A stretch of DNA of 64,000 nt from Rutpela maculata (Eukaryota; Arthropoda; Insecta; Coleoptera; Cerambycidae): positions 113,485,519 to 113,549,518 of the forward strand of contig OW386286.2 of assembly GCA_936432065.2 (NCBI GenBank), given 5' to 3'. Within the stretch, counting starts at the first letter, position 1; the number at the start of each line of letters is the position of its first letter. Of the stretch, positions 45,585 to 57,945 are shown in pieces. The notes beneath the pieces are model-generated. The model saw only the letters and a program-made list of their open reading frames with translations, did not search any database and was not told where the DNA came from. Made by a program: the position numbers and the translations under genes.

Positions 45585-45756
45585 GGCCGTTTTCTTAGCG
45601 CGACATAAAATTTGAATTTTACAGCAGTTTCAATTGTTTATATGCAATGCGCTGAATTAGAAAATATGTTTTTTTGTGAAATATACGTTTTATTACAATG
45701 TCACCTTATGTTTTTTAGTACTATTTCCCTATTTAAATTTTTATGCAAGTTCCCTA

Positions 45757-46255
45757 TTCTATGATTTGCTATAATTCTCATTTTCATTACGTCTTGACTT
45801 CTTCCTCTTTTGAAAGGTGGTAGGTTTAAGATGTCAAACTCATGATCTGCTGGAACAAAGTATCCATTCTGCAAAACATCTAACAATCCAGATACTTCAG
45901 AAATTTTCCGGCCTGATATACTGCACCTATAAATATTTAAAAATAGAGAAGTTAACAAAGGTAACATGCAATGAGCACTTCAAAAGTGGTTGTTCAGTAA
46001 TGTGTCGAATAAGTAGCTTGGTGAACATAGGGTCACTACTGCAATATGAACTTCTGTGCAGTCCAAAATTACAATATACTGCTCAAGTTAGGTAGTAGCC
46101 AAATTCCAAAAGTCTGTTTGCTGGAGTATTACATGTTACTCCAATTCACAACTATTTTTGATGCATTATTTTTGACACAGCACTATCATTGATGTTAAAT
46201 AAACTTGCCAAAGTATCATAATAAAGATTTAATTTATATTTCATTCCTTAATGTT
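45757..46255 (-). pseudogene. DDE_4-type transposase (IS5/Harbinger-like), main part
   Basis: Minus-strand pieces read in order: YYDTLASLFNINDSAVSKIM (helix-turn-helix, about 46240-46180), then after stops and shifts YIVILDCTEVHI (46085-46050; DCTE is the first catalytic block), CSISGRKISEVSGLLDVLQN, FVPADHEFDI (second Asp), LNLPPFKRGRSQ and MRIIANHR. The last codons run into the 42780-45756 insertion. It is a dead copy, and its 3' end is stranded at 42600-42779. Confidence 0.75.
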
Positions 46256-46259
46256 ATAA

Positions 46260-47060
46260 TCAGGGCTTGGGAATTTTATCTCGGCGCCAGAGATGGCTCT
46301 CATATAGACATATTATATTGCAAACACTCACTGAAACATTCAGAAAAACGATGAAATGGTGAAATATTCATCATAGTATGTATTTTTGGTAACAAATTTA
46401 ACATAAGAACGGTAATGATAATGATTCTTACAAAAACATGTAATACGTATCTAGCAAATAAAAAAACGATTTTGAATCAAACATACTTTACAGTTCTGTT
46501 TATTATGTTTATTTTCATAATAATTAAATATCAAAACCCATACCCAATAAGCTGCTGGCAACATAAAACATTTTTTTCCCAATAAAATAAACCATTTTTA
46601 TATAATATTAAATCATACATGGCATAAAAGTGCCATGTATGTCTCACAAATATACACAACACACTTCAATTATTAACTCACGAAAGTTTCCTTTAAATAT
46701 AACTACCTCTATCTTAAGTATTAATTGCAGTGCACTCGTCAATGCTACATAATACGACGGTTTTTCAACCCTTACTGAATAAAAGAACCTCATAAGAAAG
46801 AGGTTACTCATCCATCATTATGCAACGTGATAAAGTGAATTTTATTTCATTTTAAATGTTAAGAGAATTTTATAAGTTTTATTTTTTATATAAACATAAT
46901 TTCGATGTCGAGAGCAAAAACTGAAACAGAGTGCCATTTTTCCAAGATGGTGGGGCGAGAACAACAGATAGAGTTGGTGACTTTTAGTATGTTTGACAGT
47001 GGGCCTTAATGAACAACTCTGCCAAGTTTCAAAACTTCAACAGATTTTTCCGTCAAATGT
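46260..47060. other. Intron; no gene recognised
   Basis: AT-rich. CAGGGCTTGGGAATTTTATC at 46262 resembles a lone hAT-type end, but no partner was found. Confidence 0.45.
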
Positions 47061-47063
47061 CGA

Positions 47064-48793
47064 AAGGACCCCGGAACAAAACCCATGAAAATGTTGATTC
47101 GATGGAATCGGCTGAAATTTTTGTAGTTCAAGTTATGCTGATCAAAAGTTCTCATATCGAGCCAATCTTACAAACAGTTTTTGAGATACAGCTTGTCAAA
47201 GTTAGGTAATTTGCGTAATTTTAGACATTCAAGAACTTTTTACTCTCAAACCATAAACTTTAGCAAAAAATTGCAACGGTCGAAATATTTTGGTTTAAGT
47301 CCAATAAAGCTCAAGAATTTTTTTATCAATCTTTAGATAAATAAAATATACATATGTCATATTTTGGCATGCTTCAATGAGATTGGCTGAAACTTTTATT
47401 TTGTAGTTAAAGTCGTGCTGATCAAAGATTCCTATTGCACTGAGTCTATCCTATGAGTGGTTTTTGCTCCAGGAGTGCTTGAAGGTCCTAACAACGAGTT
47501 AACGGGTAACCTTTATGTACGTGTCTATAAATGGCTTCCAGCATGTTTGTGTACTGCTTGCATGCGTTTGTGTGTGTATGTATGTGCCAGTGTATACAGG
47601 GTTTTCCAGAAATATCGACGACAAACTTCTGGTGCAGATTCTACATGCAAAAATATGTCCGCATTATAGCTTGAGCTACGACGGCCCTTTAAATATGGCA
47701 CCCAAAAACTGATTATTATTTTATATTTCAGAAACATTTTGATTTACAGACTCTATATACATATTGAATAATAATACAAGCTTATTTTTACATTATTTTT
47801 AAAAGTATTTTTTACTGTAAGTGGGTATTGAGGGGGCTGTCGATATTTTGCATTAAATTCTAATGTCTTTTATTTTGTTTTTCACTTTGGCACAAGAATG
47901 TCATTCACTGATTAAGAATATACAAAAAATGCTATATTAAGCTATTACTGCACATGTAAGGCTGATGCCAGAACGTTAGGCGCTTCTGCACATGCTACAA
48001 GCGTATTATGGTTTTTGGGGTGTGCACGGCATGAAAATCACATAAAATATCCATCAATGATTCTCCTTCGAACGATATATGATCCTAGAAACAGAGCACT
48101 TGTTCCTGAAAATCCTATGGATGTTCTCAATATTTAAAAACTAAAAAAAGAATGTTAAAAAACAACAAAAAGTAAAAATAAACAGATAGAAAGTGAAACC
48201 AAAAAAATGGGTTGGCAATGAGAACGCTCTCATAAGAAACAGTGCTGGTAAGAGCAGGTTCTTTGATAAAAATAATCACACACGCACACACGTACACAAA
48301 CACGCTGGAAGCCATTCATAAACACGTACATATAGATTATCCGTTACCTCGTTGTTAGGACCTTCAAGCACTCCTGGAGCGAAAACCACTTATAGGATAG
48401 ACTCAGTGCAATAGGAATTTTTGATCAGTATGACTTTAATTACAAAATAACAAAGTTTCAGCCAATTCCACAGAGGCATGTCGAAATATGACATATATAT
48501 ATTTTACTTAACCGAAAAATTGATAAAAAAATTCTAGAGCTTTATTGGACTTGAACAAAAATATTTCGACCCTTGCAATTTTTTGCTAAAGTTAATAGAT
48601 TAAAAGTAAAAAGTTGAATGTCTAAAATGACGCAAATTACCTAACTTTGACAAGCTGTACCTCAAAAACTGTCCATAGGATTGGCTCGATCTGATAAGAA
48701 CTTTTGATCAGCATGACTTGACCTACAAAATACCAAAATTTCAGCCGATTCCATCGAATCAACATTTTCATGGGTTTTGTACCGGGGTCCTTT
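47064..48793. mobile_element. Long-TIR element with ~540-base arms
   Basis: Left arm 47064-47600 and right arm 48255-48793 are inverse copies: AGGACCCCGG, CATGAAAATGTTGATTCGAT, GGTCCTAACAACGAGTTAAC and CAGCATGTTTGTG. Arms are about 80 percent similar by eye. The centre (47600-48250) has TATACAGGGTTTTCCAG and one open stretch with HENHIKYPSMILLRTIYDPR (about 48030-48090) that I do not recognise. Confidence 0.75.
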
Positions 48794-49893
48794 GTTCTAA
48801 TTTGACTGGGGTAAATAATTGTTTGAGCTTTCATATCGCATGTTAACAATTTGCTACAACTAGGTGCCCCTTCTATATTTTTAGGATTAATATTGCACAT
48901 ATCTATATGTAATTTTAATTTTCGATTTGGTCAGGAACCAAATGGTTGTACTTTTCAATTATTTTTGTGTTCTAAATCTTTCTAATTTTCCTTTCAGTTT
49001 TCTTCTTTTCATTCGCTTGTTCTTTACATCAAGGAAACATATTTTCATATAGGTAAATGCAATGTTGAAATCGCTTTCTTGTTCAGAATTTTCCATTACC
49101 CTAAAAATAATTATACAAAGTAAGATAAGTATGAGGTTATAGAATAACTTATAATAGGTTTTATGTATACACTTACCTACTCTTACAATAATATAGTAAT
49201 CTTCGGTGAAATGTTTTGAGAAGATTTTAGTGTACTTGCTTAGTATTTTGGTCGATCTGATTGCTATTAACCATTTCTTCCACGTTAATTACTCTTGGGG
49301 AATTTATGAAACATCAAGTCTTTGTTAGCAGTATATAAACATTGTGGCATATGACAATTATACGGCATGTACTTTAAACAACTTACAAAATAAAACTGCA
49401 AACACGAATGACAGAAATTAAAGAATTTGTTAGGTGGTTATAGTTGACACCTAACAATGACTACATCTAAATGCTTTAAAATTGATCGGAAATTATGTTC
49501 TCTATAAAATTGATATTTTTACGCTAGTACTCATTGGTGACAAGATATTTGAAAAAAACTGATTGATATGCCACTTTCTGAAGGTACGCCAAGGTCGAAA
49601 ACTAGAATTTTTTTATTAGAACCCCAATCTTTGCGTTTTTTACATGTTTTGTACCCTATACTTACATTCTAACTGTTCGTGTTGTACCTTTTTATTGACA
49701 ATTTATATGACCTATATTTTATATTTATATGTTATGTTTATTATTTGTTATACTTTACTACTTTTAGTTTTGACTTACCATATATACATGTAATGTATCA
49801 GATAATGGTTAATAAAGAATTTATTTATTTATTTAAAACATCCAAAACTCAAAACTATCCGAAGTGGCAGATAAAAATGACACTTTGTCTTTT
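48794..49893. other. Intron; retroelement-like tail only
   Basis: No coding similarity. GTTAATAAAGAATTTATTTATTTATTT at 49808-49833 is a probable LINE or SINE 3' tail in sense orientation. Confidence 0.45.
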
Positions 49894-51330
49894 AGTCCAA
49901 TCAATGAATGCTCAAAAGGGGATTATAGAGAACATTGAGGGGGGGGGGGGGGGGGAGAATTTTCCTCTTCAGGAATATGTCAGGGGTAGTTAAGAGGTAA
50001 ACATACTAAAAGTCCCCGCCCCTAACCCTACTGCTTCAGTTTCTTCGCTTATAACTCGAAAACGATGCGTCGTACGGGAAAAATATTTCTATGCAAAATT
50101 AAATTATATTAAATTTCCTTCAAGAATGTTTATATTCATTTTCTTCCGATGTGTTCTAGTACGAGATATTCGCCAGCCAAAAGAAATAATTAATAAATTA
50201 ATTAATTAGGTGCCTTAATATTTCTATCAAAGCAGTTTACCGTGGTCTGCTAATAAATCACAGTCACAAAACAATTTTTATTTTACAACGCTCGACATAT
50301 TTACTAAAGTAATATTTTGTCGAAATCTATACATTTCCTTAAATATACAGTGTGTCACTTAAAATGAAGACACCCTTATAACTTTTTTATGTTGCTTCCC
50401 ATTTGAATCAAATTTTACTCAAATATAGAACAAATTAGGATCTACTTATGACCAGAAAAATATTCGCTTGCTACAAATGCAAAGTCATCTATTGTAAAGT
50501 TTTATAAAACCAAGTTTACTGTTCCGGAATGTTGCAGATGTTGAATAACAATCAGTAAAAGCATGCTGGAATAGAATTTCTTTCAGTCCTAGCTGCTGCA
50601 TTTGGTGGGTGGAGTAAACATTGGTTTGAACTTTTCCTCTGCCAGGTTTTATGATTAAAATATTGCAGTAAACATCACTGCGATAAAAATGCCTAATATG
50701 ATTTTTTATTTTTTTCAGCATATTTTGGTACCGCAGGTGGCTTTGCATTTGCAACAGGCGAATGTTTTTTCTGGTCATAAGTAGATCCTAACTTGTTCTA
50801 TACTTGAGTAAAATTTGATTCAAATCGGAAGCAAAATAAATAAGTTATAAGGGTGTCTTCATTTTAAGTGAGTCACACTATATATTTAAGGAAATGATTT
50901 CGACAAAATATTACGTTGGTAAATACGTTGAGTGTTGTAAAATAAAGATTGTTTTGTGACTGTGATTTATTAGCAGGCAGTAAATCATTTTGATAGAAAC
51001 GTTTCAGATACATAATTAATTTATTTATTAATTATCGATTTTCTCTGGCGAATATCTCGGAAACTATAACACATAGGAAGAAAATAAACATAGACATTCT
51101 TGTAGGAAATTTAATATAATTTAATTTTGCATAGAAAAATTTTTCCCATACGACGCGTCGTTTCCAAGTTAAAGCGAAGAATTGAAAAAAGGGACCTTTC
51201 CCCTCCCCCCTCGTAGCGGCAGGGCTAGGGGCGGGGACTTTTAGAATATTTACCTCCTAATTATCCCCAACACATTCCTGAAGAGGAAAATTCTCCCCCC
51301 CCCCCCCCGAACTCATTTGTTGATTGGACT
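49894..51330. mobile_element. 1.4-kb palindromic foldback element
   Basis: Ends AGTCCAATCAA (49894) and TTGATTGGACT (51330) are inverse. Arms of about 450 bases on each side share TTTTCCTCTTCAGGAA(T), AGTCCCCGCCCCTA, TAATAAATCACAGTCACAAA and ATTTCCTTAAATA. A G17 run (49939-49955) is mirrored by C14 (51295-51308). At the exact centre sits the MITE at 50348-50880. Confidence 0.85.
50348..50880. mobile_element. Tc1/mariner-like MITE at the palindrome centre
   Basis: CAGTGTGTCACTTAAAATGA and the complement of its partner (…GTGAGTCACACTA) are flanked by TA (50346-50347 and 50881-50882). Inverse arms extend about 150 bases (GATCTACTTATGACCAGAAA). The inner open frame on the minus strand is unrecognised. 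Confidence 0.8.
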
Positions 51331-51489
51331 ATTTGTTCAAACTAAAGATGAAAGGTTAGAATGACAGAAATATTTTTGAGATTTAAGCACAATCAATATA
51401 TTGGACCCTGCACTTTTCAAACATCTCTCATATAAATAATTTCCACACTGTATATGTATATAAATAAAAGTTATTACCTAATTATGCAG

Positions 51490-51753
51490 GTTCATCAATA
51501 AGATGTATAGCTTCTAATAGGAAAATAATAGTGGCGTGTTGTGAAGATTTAACTATAAACTGTTATGATCTCAAATCTGGTGCTAGACCACTGCCACCAC
51601 TATTAATTGAAGATATGGTATCTTCACTCAGTCTTTCCCAGAATGGATATTGCTTAGTGTTAACAAAAACTGGACTACTTCATATGTGGGATTTCCAAAA
51701 TTCTAGTAGCATATTAACCCGAATTTCTATACGTAGTTTGTTAACTGGAAAAG
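51490..51753 (+). CDS. Hira: Hira exon: Hira domain (Tup1-like segment)
   Basis: This 264-base exon (acceptor AATTATGCAG, donor GTAAGG at 51754) encodes GSSIRCIASNRKIIVACCED, the YDLKSGARPLPPLLIEDMVS segment and LVLTKTGLLHMWDF. This is the secondary beta-rich repeat of the C-terminal Hira domain, which carries out HIRA oligomerisation and CABIN1 contact in studied proteins. It sits between two long inverted-repeat elements: a 1.4-kb palindrome ending about 160 bases upstream and a Tc1/mariner-like element starting 127 bases downstream. Confidence 0.95.
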
Positions 51754-51879
51754 GTAAGGTATATTACAAATTGAATTTTCAGCTCTATTTAAAAGTGATA
51801 AAAACATAGAAATTATCATTTAAAAGATATTGTGAATATTATTTTTTGTTTTTAATAAAGTACAAAAGTATTGCCTATA

Positions 51880-52766
51880 CAGGGTGTCCCAGTTAAAACT
51901 CCCGGCGCTATTTTCTCGATAACCAAAAGCGATATTTGAATTCTGTAAGAGGTATCTACTAGAATATATAAATGACTTCAGTTTTGAGTAAAAATGGTTA
52001 TTTTACACATTGAGGTATAGATGGCGTTGCAATGCAAAGAAATTTTTCGATCGCAGGAACGATGAAATAAGTTGCATGAGATGGAGAATTATATTCTGAG
52101 CAACTTTTATGATACGAACAATTTTCGAAAAATCACCGCTTTTCAAGATATTTAAACTTCAATGTAATTTTTCAAGTAACAAAAATCCCATTTTTTTTTT
52201 TTCATATGTCTACAATTTATAGTGTAAAATTTAGTAGAACATACAACATAAACATGACGCAAAAATTAGACAATACGCAATAAACAAAAATGTCAAAATC
52301 TTTAATTTCCAAATAGCAGTTACAGCCTACCTTTACTTGAAAAAAAAATTTTTGTGTTTTGAAATAAATGTTTCATTACCATCTAAATGAGCCTGATTCA
52401 CTATGAAAAATGTCCCAAAGGACTTATTGTCTAAAATGTATTTTAAAAAAGTTATGATGATTTTTATATTCAAAAAAATTATATTGTAGTTCAAATATCT
52501 CGAGAATCAGTGATTTTTCGAAAATTGTTCGTATCATAAAAGTTGCTCAGAATATAATTCTCCATCTCATGCAACTCATTTCATCGTTCCTGCGATCGAA
52601 AAATTTCTTTGCATTGCAACGCCATCTATACCTCAATGTGCAAAATAAGCATTTTTACTCAAAACTGAAGTCATTTATATATTCTAGTAGATACCTTTTA
52701 CAGAATTCAAATATCGCTTTTGGTTATCGAGAAAATGGTGTCGGGAGTTTTAAGTGGGACACCCTG
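51880..52766. mobile_element. Tc1/mariner-like element with ~290-base TIRs
   Basis: CAGGGTGTCCCAGTTAAAAC (51880) and its inverse (…GTGGGACACCCTG, 52766) have TA on each side. Arms share CTCGATAACCAAAAGCGATA, AGATGGCGTTGCAATGCAAA and CATGAGATGGAGAATTATAT. No transposase remains. It starts 127 bases after Hira exon 51490-51753. Confidence 0.88.
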
Positions 52767-53949
52767 TATACTACGAAAATAACATGAAATTCTAGCTGTA
52801 GTCACATGTTCTCAATATTCGAAAATTCAAAATGGCATATTTCAAAATTAGCGAGTTATTCCCTTGGCAATACTTTTGTGGCCACCCTGTAGATCAAAGC
52901 AATTTTTCTTAAAACTGCTATTAAAGTATGTCTGTAAGCTAGAATTGGAAATGCACAATGTACACAAGCTTGATAACTTTGCCCTTATATTTGCATTATT
53001 TGCTTGCAGCAGCACCAAAGTATTGGTGTCCTGTAGTGAACAAACCAGAAGAGTATAGCATTGTAGTGAATTATGCTTGATATATATTATATTAGTTTTT
53101 ATAAAGCAATGCCATGAATTAGTATTTTAAGCGAGAAAATTTTTAAAAAACTCCAACACCTAAAATCAGTCATCAGCAATTCACTTGAGGCTGGTATTAT
53201 ATGATTTGTATTCGTATGTGTGCATTTGTATGTGAAGTAAATAATAAATTACTAAAATATAATCAATAAAGAAAAATTTCATTATTGAACTGTCTCAGTG
53301 ATACGAAAATATTGTCTATAATAATTACACTGGCACGCAAAAAAAAAGTTTACACTAACCAACAGACTCCTATACTTATGTGTATTTTAGGATGCTGAAA
53401 CCGAATCTGAAGTCAGAATTGACCCATCACGTCAGGATTTTGACATAACCTCCAAACACAGTCAAAGTGAGGTTAAAAATAAATTAAAAGCCCAAACGAA
53501 CCCATCACATTAGAGATTTTACATAACCTCATAAAACAAGTAAAAACTAGCCAAAACTAAGGTTAAAAAATACTTGGAGGAGAAAGAACCCCACACCTTT
53601 CTTATGGAAATGGGGTTTTAGTGAATTTTTTTGAAATTCAGGGAAAATGTAGGTCATGTCATGCTAGACACAACTCTCCGGAATTCGATTTTTATGGTGT
53701 AATTAATGTCCAAAGGTGACTATTTGTGACTAAAGTATGTATCTCATACAGAGGTCTATAGCAAGTTTTTTAGTTTAAATAGACTACTTTTATATACTAG
53801 ATTTTTTCTTAACACCAGTAAATAGTAAAATGAAGACAGTTCAGTGTGTGTCTGTGTGCGGGGTGCGTGCGCGCGTGCGTGCACTCACACACACTGCTGC
53901 GTGCATGTTTTTGACATTTTATTGCTAGATTGTGCTGATTGCACTATAT
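52767..53949. other. Intron; repeat heads and GT-rich tract
   Basis: A lone GGCCACCCTGTAGAT end is at 52879 and an ACACTGGCACGCAAAAAAAA head of the ACACAG family is at 53330, followed by CCCATCACGTCAGGATTTTG as at 15320. No gene is seen. Confidence 0.5.
53842..53896. repeat. Alternating purine-pyrimidine GT/GC tract
   Basis: CAGTGTGTGTCTGTGTGCGG, then GTGCGTGCGCGCGTGCGTGC and ACTCACACACACTG. CAGTGTGTGT is mirrored by ACACACACTG, so the tract can also form a hairpin. Confidence 0.8.
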
Positions 53950-54700
53950 CTCAGAATTCACATAGTTGAAAAATTCCTTTAGACAAGGATGTATTAAAAA
54001 TATTTACCGGGGGTGCTGCTAAGGTTTGAATGCATTTTTTTAATAAATTTGTTGATATACCATCGAAACCGCTATAGTTTTTTTATTTGAAATTTTTAAC
54101 AATACTATATATTTCCTCTTCTGAGGTAGGGTGCACAAACATGAATTCTGTGCTGGTCGTAGTTAAGTTGTCATAGATAATTGCAGCATCATCTTTCTCT
54201 AGATTTTTTAAAAGGTTAGGAACAGTTCCAGTGAAGAGCAAATTGAAATTGTCCACTAAGGTATGTGGATTACCCCCCCCGGTAGCCTCATTGGGTTATT
54301 TTTACCTATGGTCGAATTGACCAGGTTCCATGTACATTTGGTTTTATTATTTCTCATAATATTCACCCTTGACTTTCTTTAAACTTTCTCAATAAATTCT
54401 TTTGACATGACTGTAAGCTAGTCTATACTCAGCCTTATTACTGCTTATATTTTCCAAGAGTCTAAGCTGATCGCTTAAAAACGGCGTAAGCCAGTCTGAT
54501 TTGCGAGACTTCCTGATCATCATCATTGTACAACCTTGTATATGTGTTAAGTGATAATCCTATAATAAAAAATTTAATTGATGGCTGTTAACGATTTCGG
54601 AACAATTCATTATATTCCCGTTATCAAAATTGACCTTTAAGCACTTCAAACATGACAGTTTGTTGTTTATGTATTTCCATAGTTATGAGACATTAAATTA
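53950..54700 (-). pseudogene. Non-LTR reverse-transcriptase fragment (N-terminal part)
   Basis: The minus strand reads LSDQLRLLENISSNKAEYRL (about 54480-54420), then TKCTWNLVN and FMFVHPTSEEEIYSIVKNFK, a stop, KNYSGFDGIS and LLKKCIQTLAAP (54150-54010). This is the linker and first RT block (xSxGxDGIS) of CR1/Jockey-type ORF2. It is antisense to Hira, degraded, and without a catalytic palm. Confidence 0.65.
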
Positions 54701-55533
54701 TATTTATTTTATTTTTACTTACTTCGTATCTGAGGATCGGCAACCAGCTGGTACTGATATCAATACAATAATTTGACGCACATTTATCTTTATATAACAA
54801 AATACTAGCAGATTCCTTAAGTTTTCTTTTAGTTGCATTGCTTTCTTCTTCCAATGGGACTCTGCTAAAAAATTTGAGCTGGGAGGCTAGTTACTTTCTA
54901 TTTTTTTTTATATATTTATGGTACTTACATTATTAAACAAAGATAAAGTATGAACCTAGATTTATGGATATTTGCCATAACTTTGCCAATTTTAGTTGTA
55001 GAAAGATAAACAAAAAATCAAATTGCGAGGAATTGAATATGTTTTAGACTTTGTATTTAACATTTTTTCATAGGACTCTTTAGTTTTCAACTCAATCACG
55101 AGAAACGTGGGTAAAAATTGAATTTTGAAATGCGGTGAAAAAAGTAGTTTAAAAAAAAGGTAAATTTTTATCCAAATAAGAAAAAGTTGGTCGCAAATGA
55201 AAGATAATTTAATAGCTTCAAATTTACTCTCGTTATATTTCGCTCAAATTAATATCTTTGAAACACATCTATTTAGAAACTGATTAGCCGTAATGTTTAT
55301 TTAAGAAGGTACCGCAAAGTGCGAATTGCTCGATACGTGCAAGGAATTATAGGCATTTCCAGTTCTAGCTGAGCCATATACCTATTTTATTGAATTTATT
55401 CCACATCCGCACTATAAATAACAGACAATTGAAACTACATTAACTTGCATAACACAACTGTATGAATATCTGTTTTACTAGAAATCAACATCAGAGCCGG
55501 TGATTTTATTGTTTTTTTTTCTTTAATTTTTAG
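54701..55533. other. Intron before exon 55534; nothing firm
   Basis: A minus-strand stretch near 54730-54880 is open and ends at a GTAAGT-like site, but I see no similarity. The rest is AT-rich, ending in the polypyrimidine acceptor. Confidence 0.45.
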
Positions 55534-55630
55534 CTTCAGTCAATGGCTGCAGTTTGAGTACATCTAACCATCCAATTGTTACTCTTACCGATGGACGTGC
55601 ATATTCTTATAGCATGGATCTACAGACGTG
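55534..55630 (+). CDS. Hira: Hira exon: Hira domain (TLTDGRAYSYS segment)
   Basis: This 97-base exon (acceptor TTTAATTTTTAG, donor GTAACT at 55631) starts in phase 1, completing an alanine codon. It encodes ASVNGCSLSTSNHPIVTLTD, GRAYSYSMDLQTW, with the last W codon split. This matches the P-ISLSSGKAY-F-LSTW block of the family. The rest of the domain, some 200 or more residues in relatives, is not found in the remaining 8.4 kb and presumably lies further on. Confidence 0.93.
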
Positions 55631-57126
55631 GTAACTATAAAAAAAACATTTTGCGTTTTCTAATATTACAAATCCTCCTGATGTCTAAATTAAGAAATTA
55701 GTCTTCGTATTTACCTGCTGCATATCTCCAGTATACACCGAAAGCACTGGATAGTCCGTAAAAATTGCTCATTGACATCCAAACCAATAAAAGCACAATA
55801 AGGAAATTACCAGATGATAATGAATTTGTCTGCTCACTGGTGTAGTCAGAAGCTTTTTGGTTTCTTGTGCTGTGAATGAAGATACTGATATACCATCACA
55901 GATAATCCTGTGGTATTCTTATCCATTTGTTATGTGGACGAACCCTACAAATGGCATCTGAAAGACGCAACACAAATTTATTTATTATAGAGTGCCAGTC
56001 ACGTTCCCCCTTGTTCGTAGGTGGTTTTCCACTCCCAGACGCGTTCTATATATATATTTATGAGATGTTTGACGTAAGAGAAATGTAAAAGCTGCACTTG
56101 CCGTAGATTACTAACGGAGCTCTCCCCAAAATTGGTTTCTCTTTGAGGCACTTTATCTTATTTACCTAACAATTTAATGGATCTTGTGGTTTAGAAATCT
56201 CTGATTTTCCCTCATAAAAAAATCCCTCTCGAGCTCTCGTGATGGGACCGTTTATTTGGATACACTTGTGTTTGGATGGACTTGTGGGTGTCTGGAGACA
56301 TCCGATAATCAATTTCGGCCTAACGCATAAAAGCCCTTGAGGGATAAGATCGAAAGTCAACCATTCAATCAATAAAAACACGATAGTTCGAATAATACCA
56401 TTTATTTTTAGATTCAAAACAAGTACAAATGATGTGCAATATCCTATCTAAGAGAATCTATATATTTCAATGAAACACCTTCCCAAAAAGGGCAAGGCCA
56501 AGTGAGGACTTTGGTTTCGCAACTAGCGTTCAATTGAAGGTGTGCATTAGCAATCAATTTAGTAAAGAGATTCACACAACTTCCTCGGAAGTTTATGTAT
56601 GCCTTTGGTTTTAGGATTGACTGAAAATAATATAAAAATATTTTACTTTTTCAAAATTTTGGGACACTAGTGATTAATTTTAAGGTTCCTTTCACAAGAA
56701 CGGAGTTCGATTTGAGTTCAACTATATATGAGTCATTACAACTTCCATCCTCGCGACGTACCGGTCCTCATATTGGTTCAATATAAGGGATGTGACACGA
56801 GTTCGCCTTCGAACGATTTCTTGCCAAATGACCTTTTTGTCTTACTTGTGCACAAGTTTTCTCTATAACTTTGCCATTTGGAAAGACCTGCATTTGGTTC
56901 TCCTGGTATCGCTTTCTGCCGATTCTCCAACGCACTCATCCAACTGCCGAGCCGCTGGATGAATACAAATTTGTTTTATTCGAGAAACCAGCCTTGTCCA
57001 TTTTTGCTAAAGTTATCCTAATAATTGCCTATAGACGCTACACGCTTTTGCCACATTTTTCGGTTTCGCCTTCTCATTAAAATTTCATATTCATTATTAG
57101 AGAATATTATTTAGGTATATTAAGCA
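55631..57126. other. Presumed Hira intron; no exon found
   Basis: I searched for the next Hira-domain residues after QTW and found none. Open frames at 56166-56417 and 56871-57080 are unrecognised. Confidence 0.5.

Positions 57127-57945
<819 letters not shown>

Larger units (their letters stand above)
42780..45756. mobile_element. P-like (THAP-bearing) element inserted in a transposase gene
   Basis: Ends TAGGGAACTTGCA (42780) and TGCAAGTTCCCTA (45756) are inverse. Flanks TTCTATAA (42772-42779) and TTCTATGA (45757-45764) match at 7 of 8, and removing the element restores a reading frame. A THAP-like exon lies near the left end and a short unknown frame near the right. F2 copy 2 and F1 copy e are nested inside. 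An 8-bp duplication with THAP suggests the P superfamily (inference). Confidence 0.72.
2112..55630 (+). other. Hira: Hira gene, internal part (8 exons, 7 introns)
   Basis: HIRA is the WD-repeat scaffold of the nuclear HIRA/UBN/CABIN complex that deposits histone H3.3 with ASF1 independently of replication. In Drosophila it also acts on paternal chromatin at fertilisation (family knowledge). The eight exons were placed by protein similarity and splice sites: 2112-2399, 9270-9551, 25714-26051, 27166-27297, 27360-27540, 33025-33124, 51490-51753 and 55534-55630. Phases join as 0,0,2,2,0,1,1,2 with no frameshift or stop, so the gene looks intact. Introns are 6.9, 16.2, 1.1, 0.06, 5.5, 18.4 and 3.8 kb. 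The N-terminal WD repeats (roughly 180 residues) and the C-terminal end of the Hira domain are outside the window. No promoter or polyadenylation site is visible. Confidence 0.95.

Noticed and set aside
45700..45725. ACATAAGGTG shared with the Drosophila P-element TIR
   Set aside because: Only ten bases on one side and not at the terminus; treated as probable chance.
56871..57080. 69-codon open frame as a further Hira exon
   Set aside because: It has an internal start, no matching phase or similarity to the Hira domain after QTW, and no acceptor fitting phase 2.
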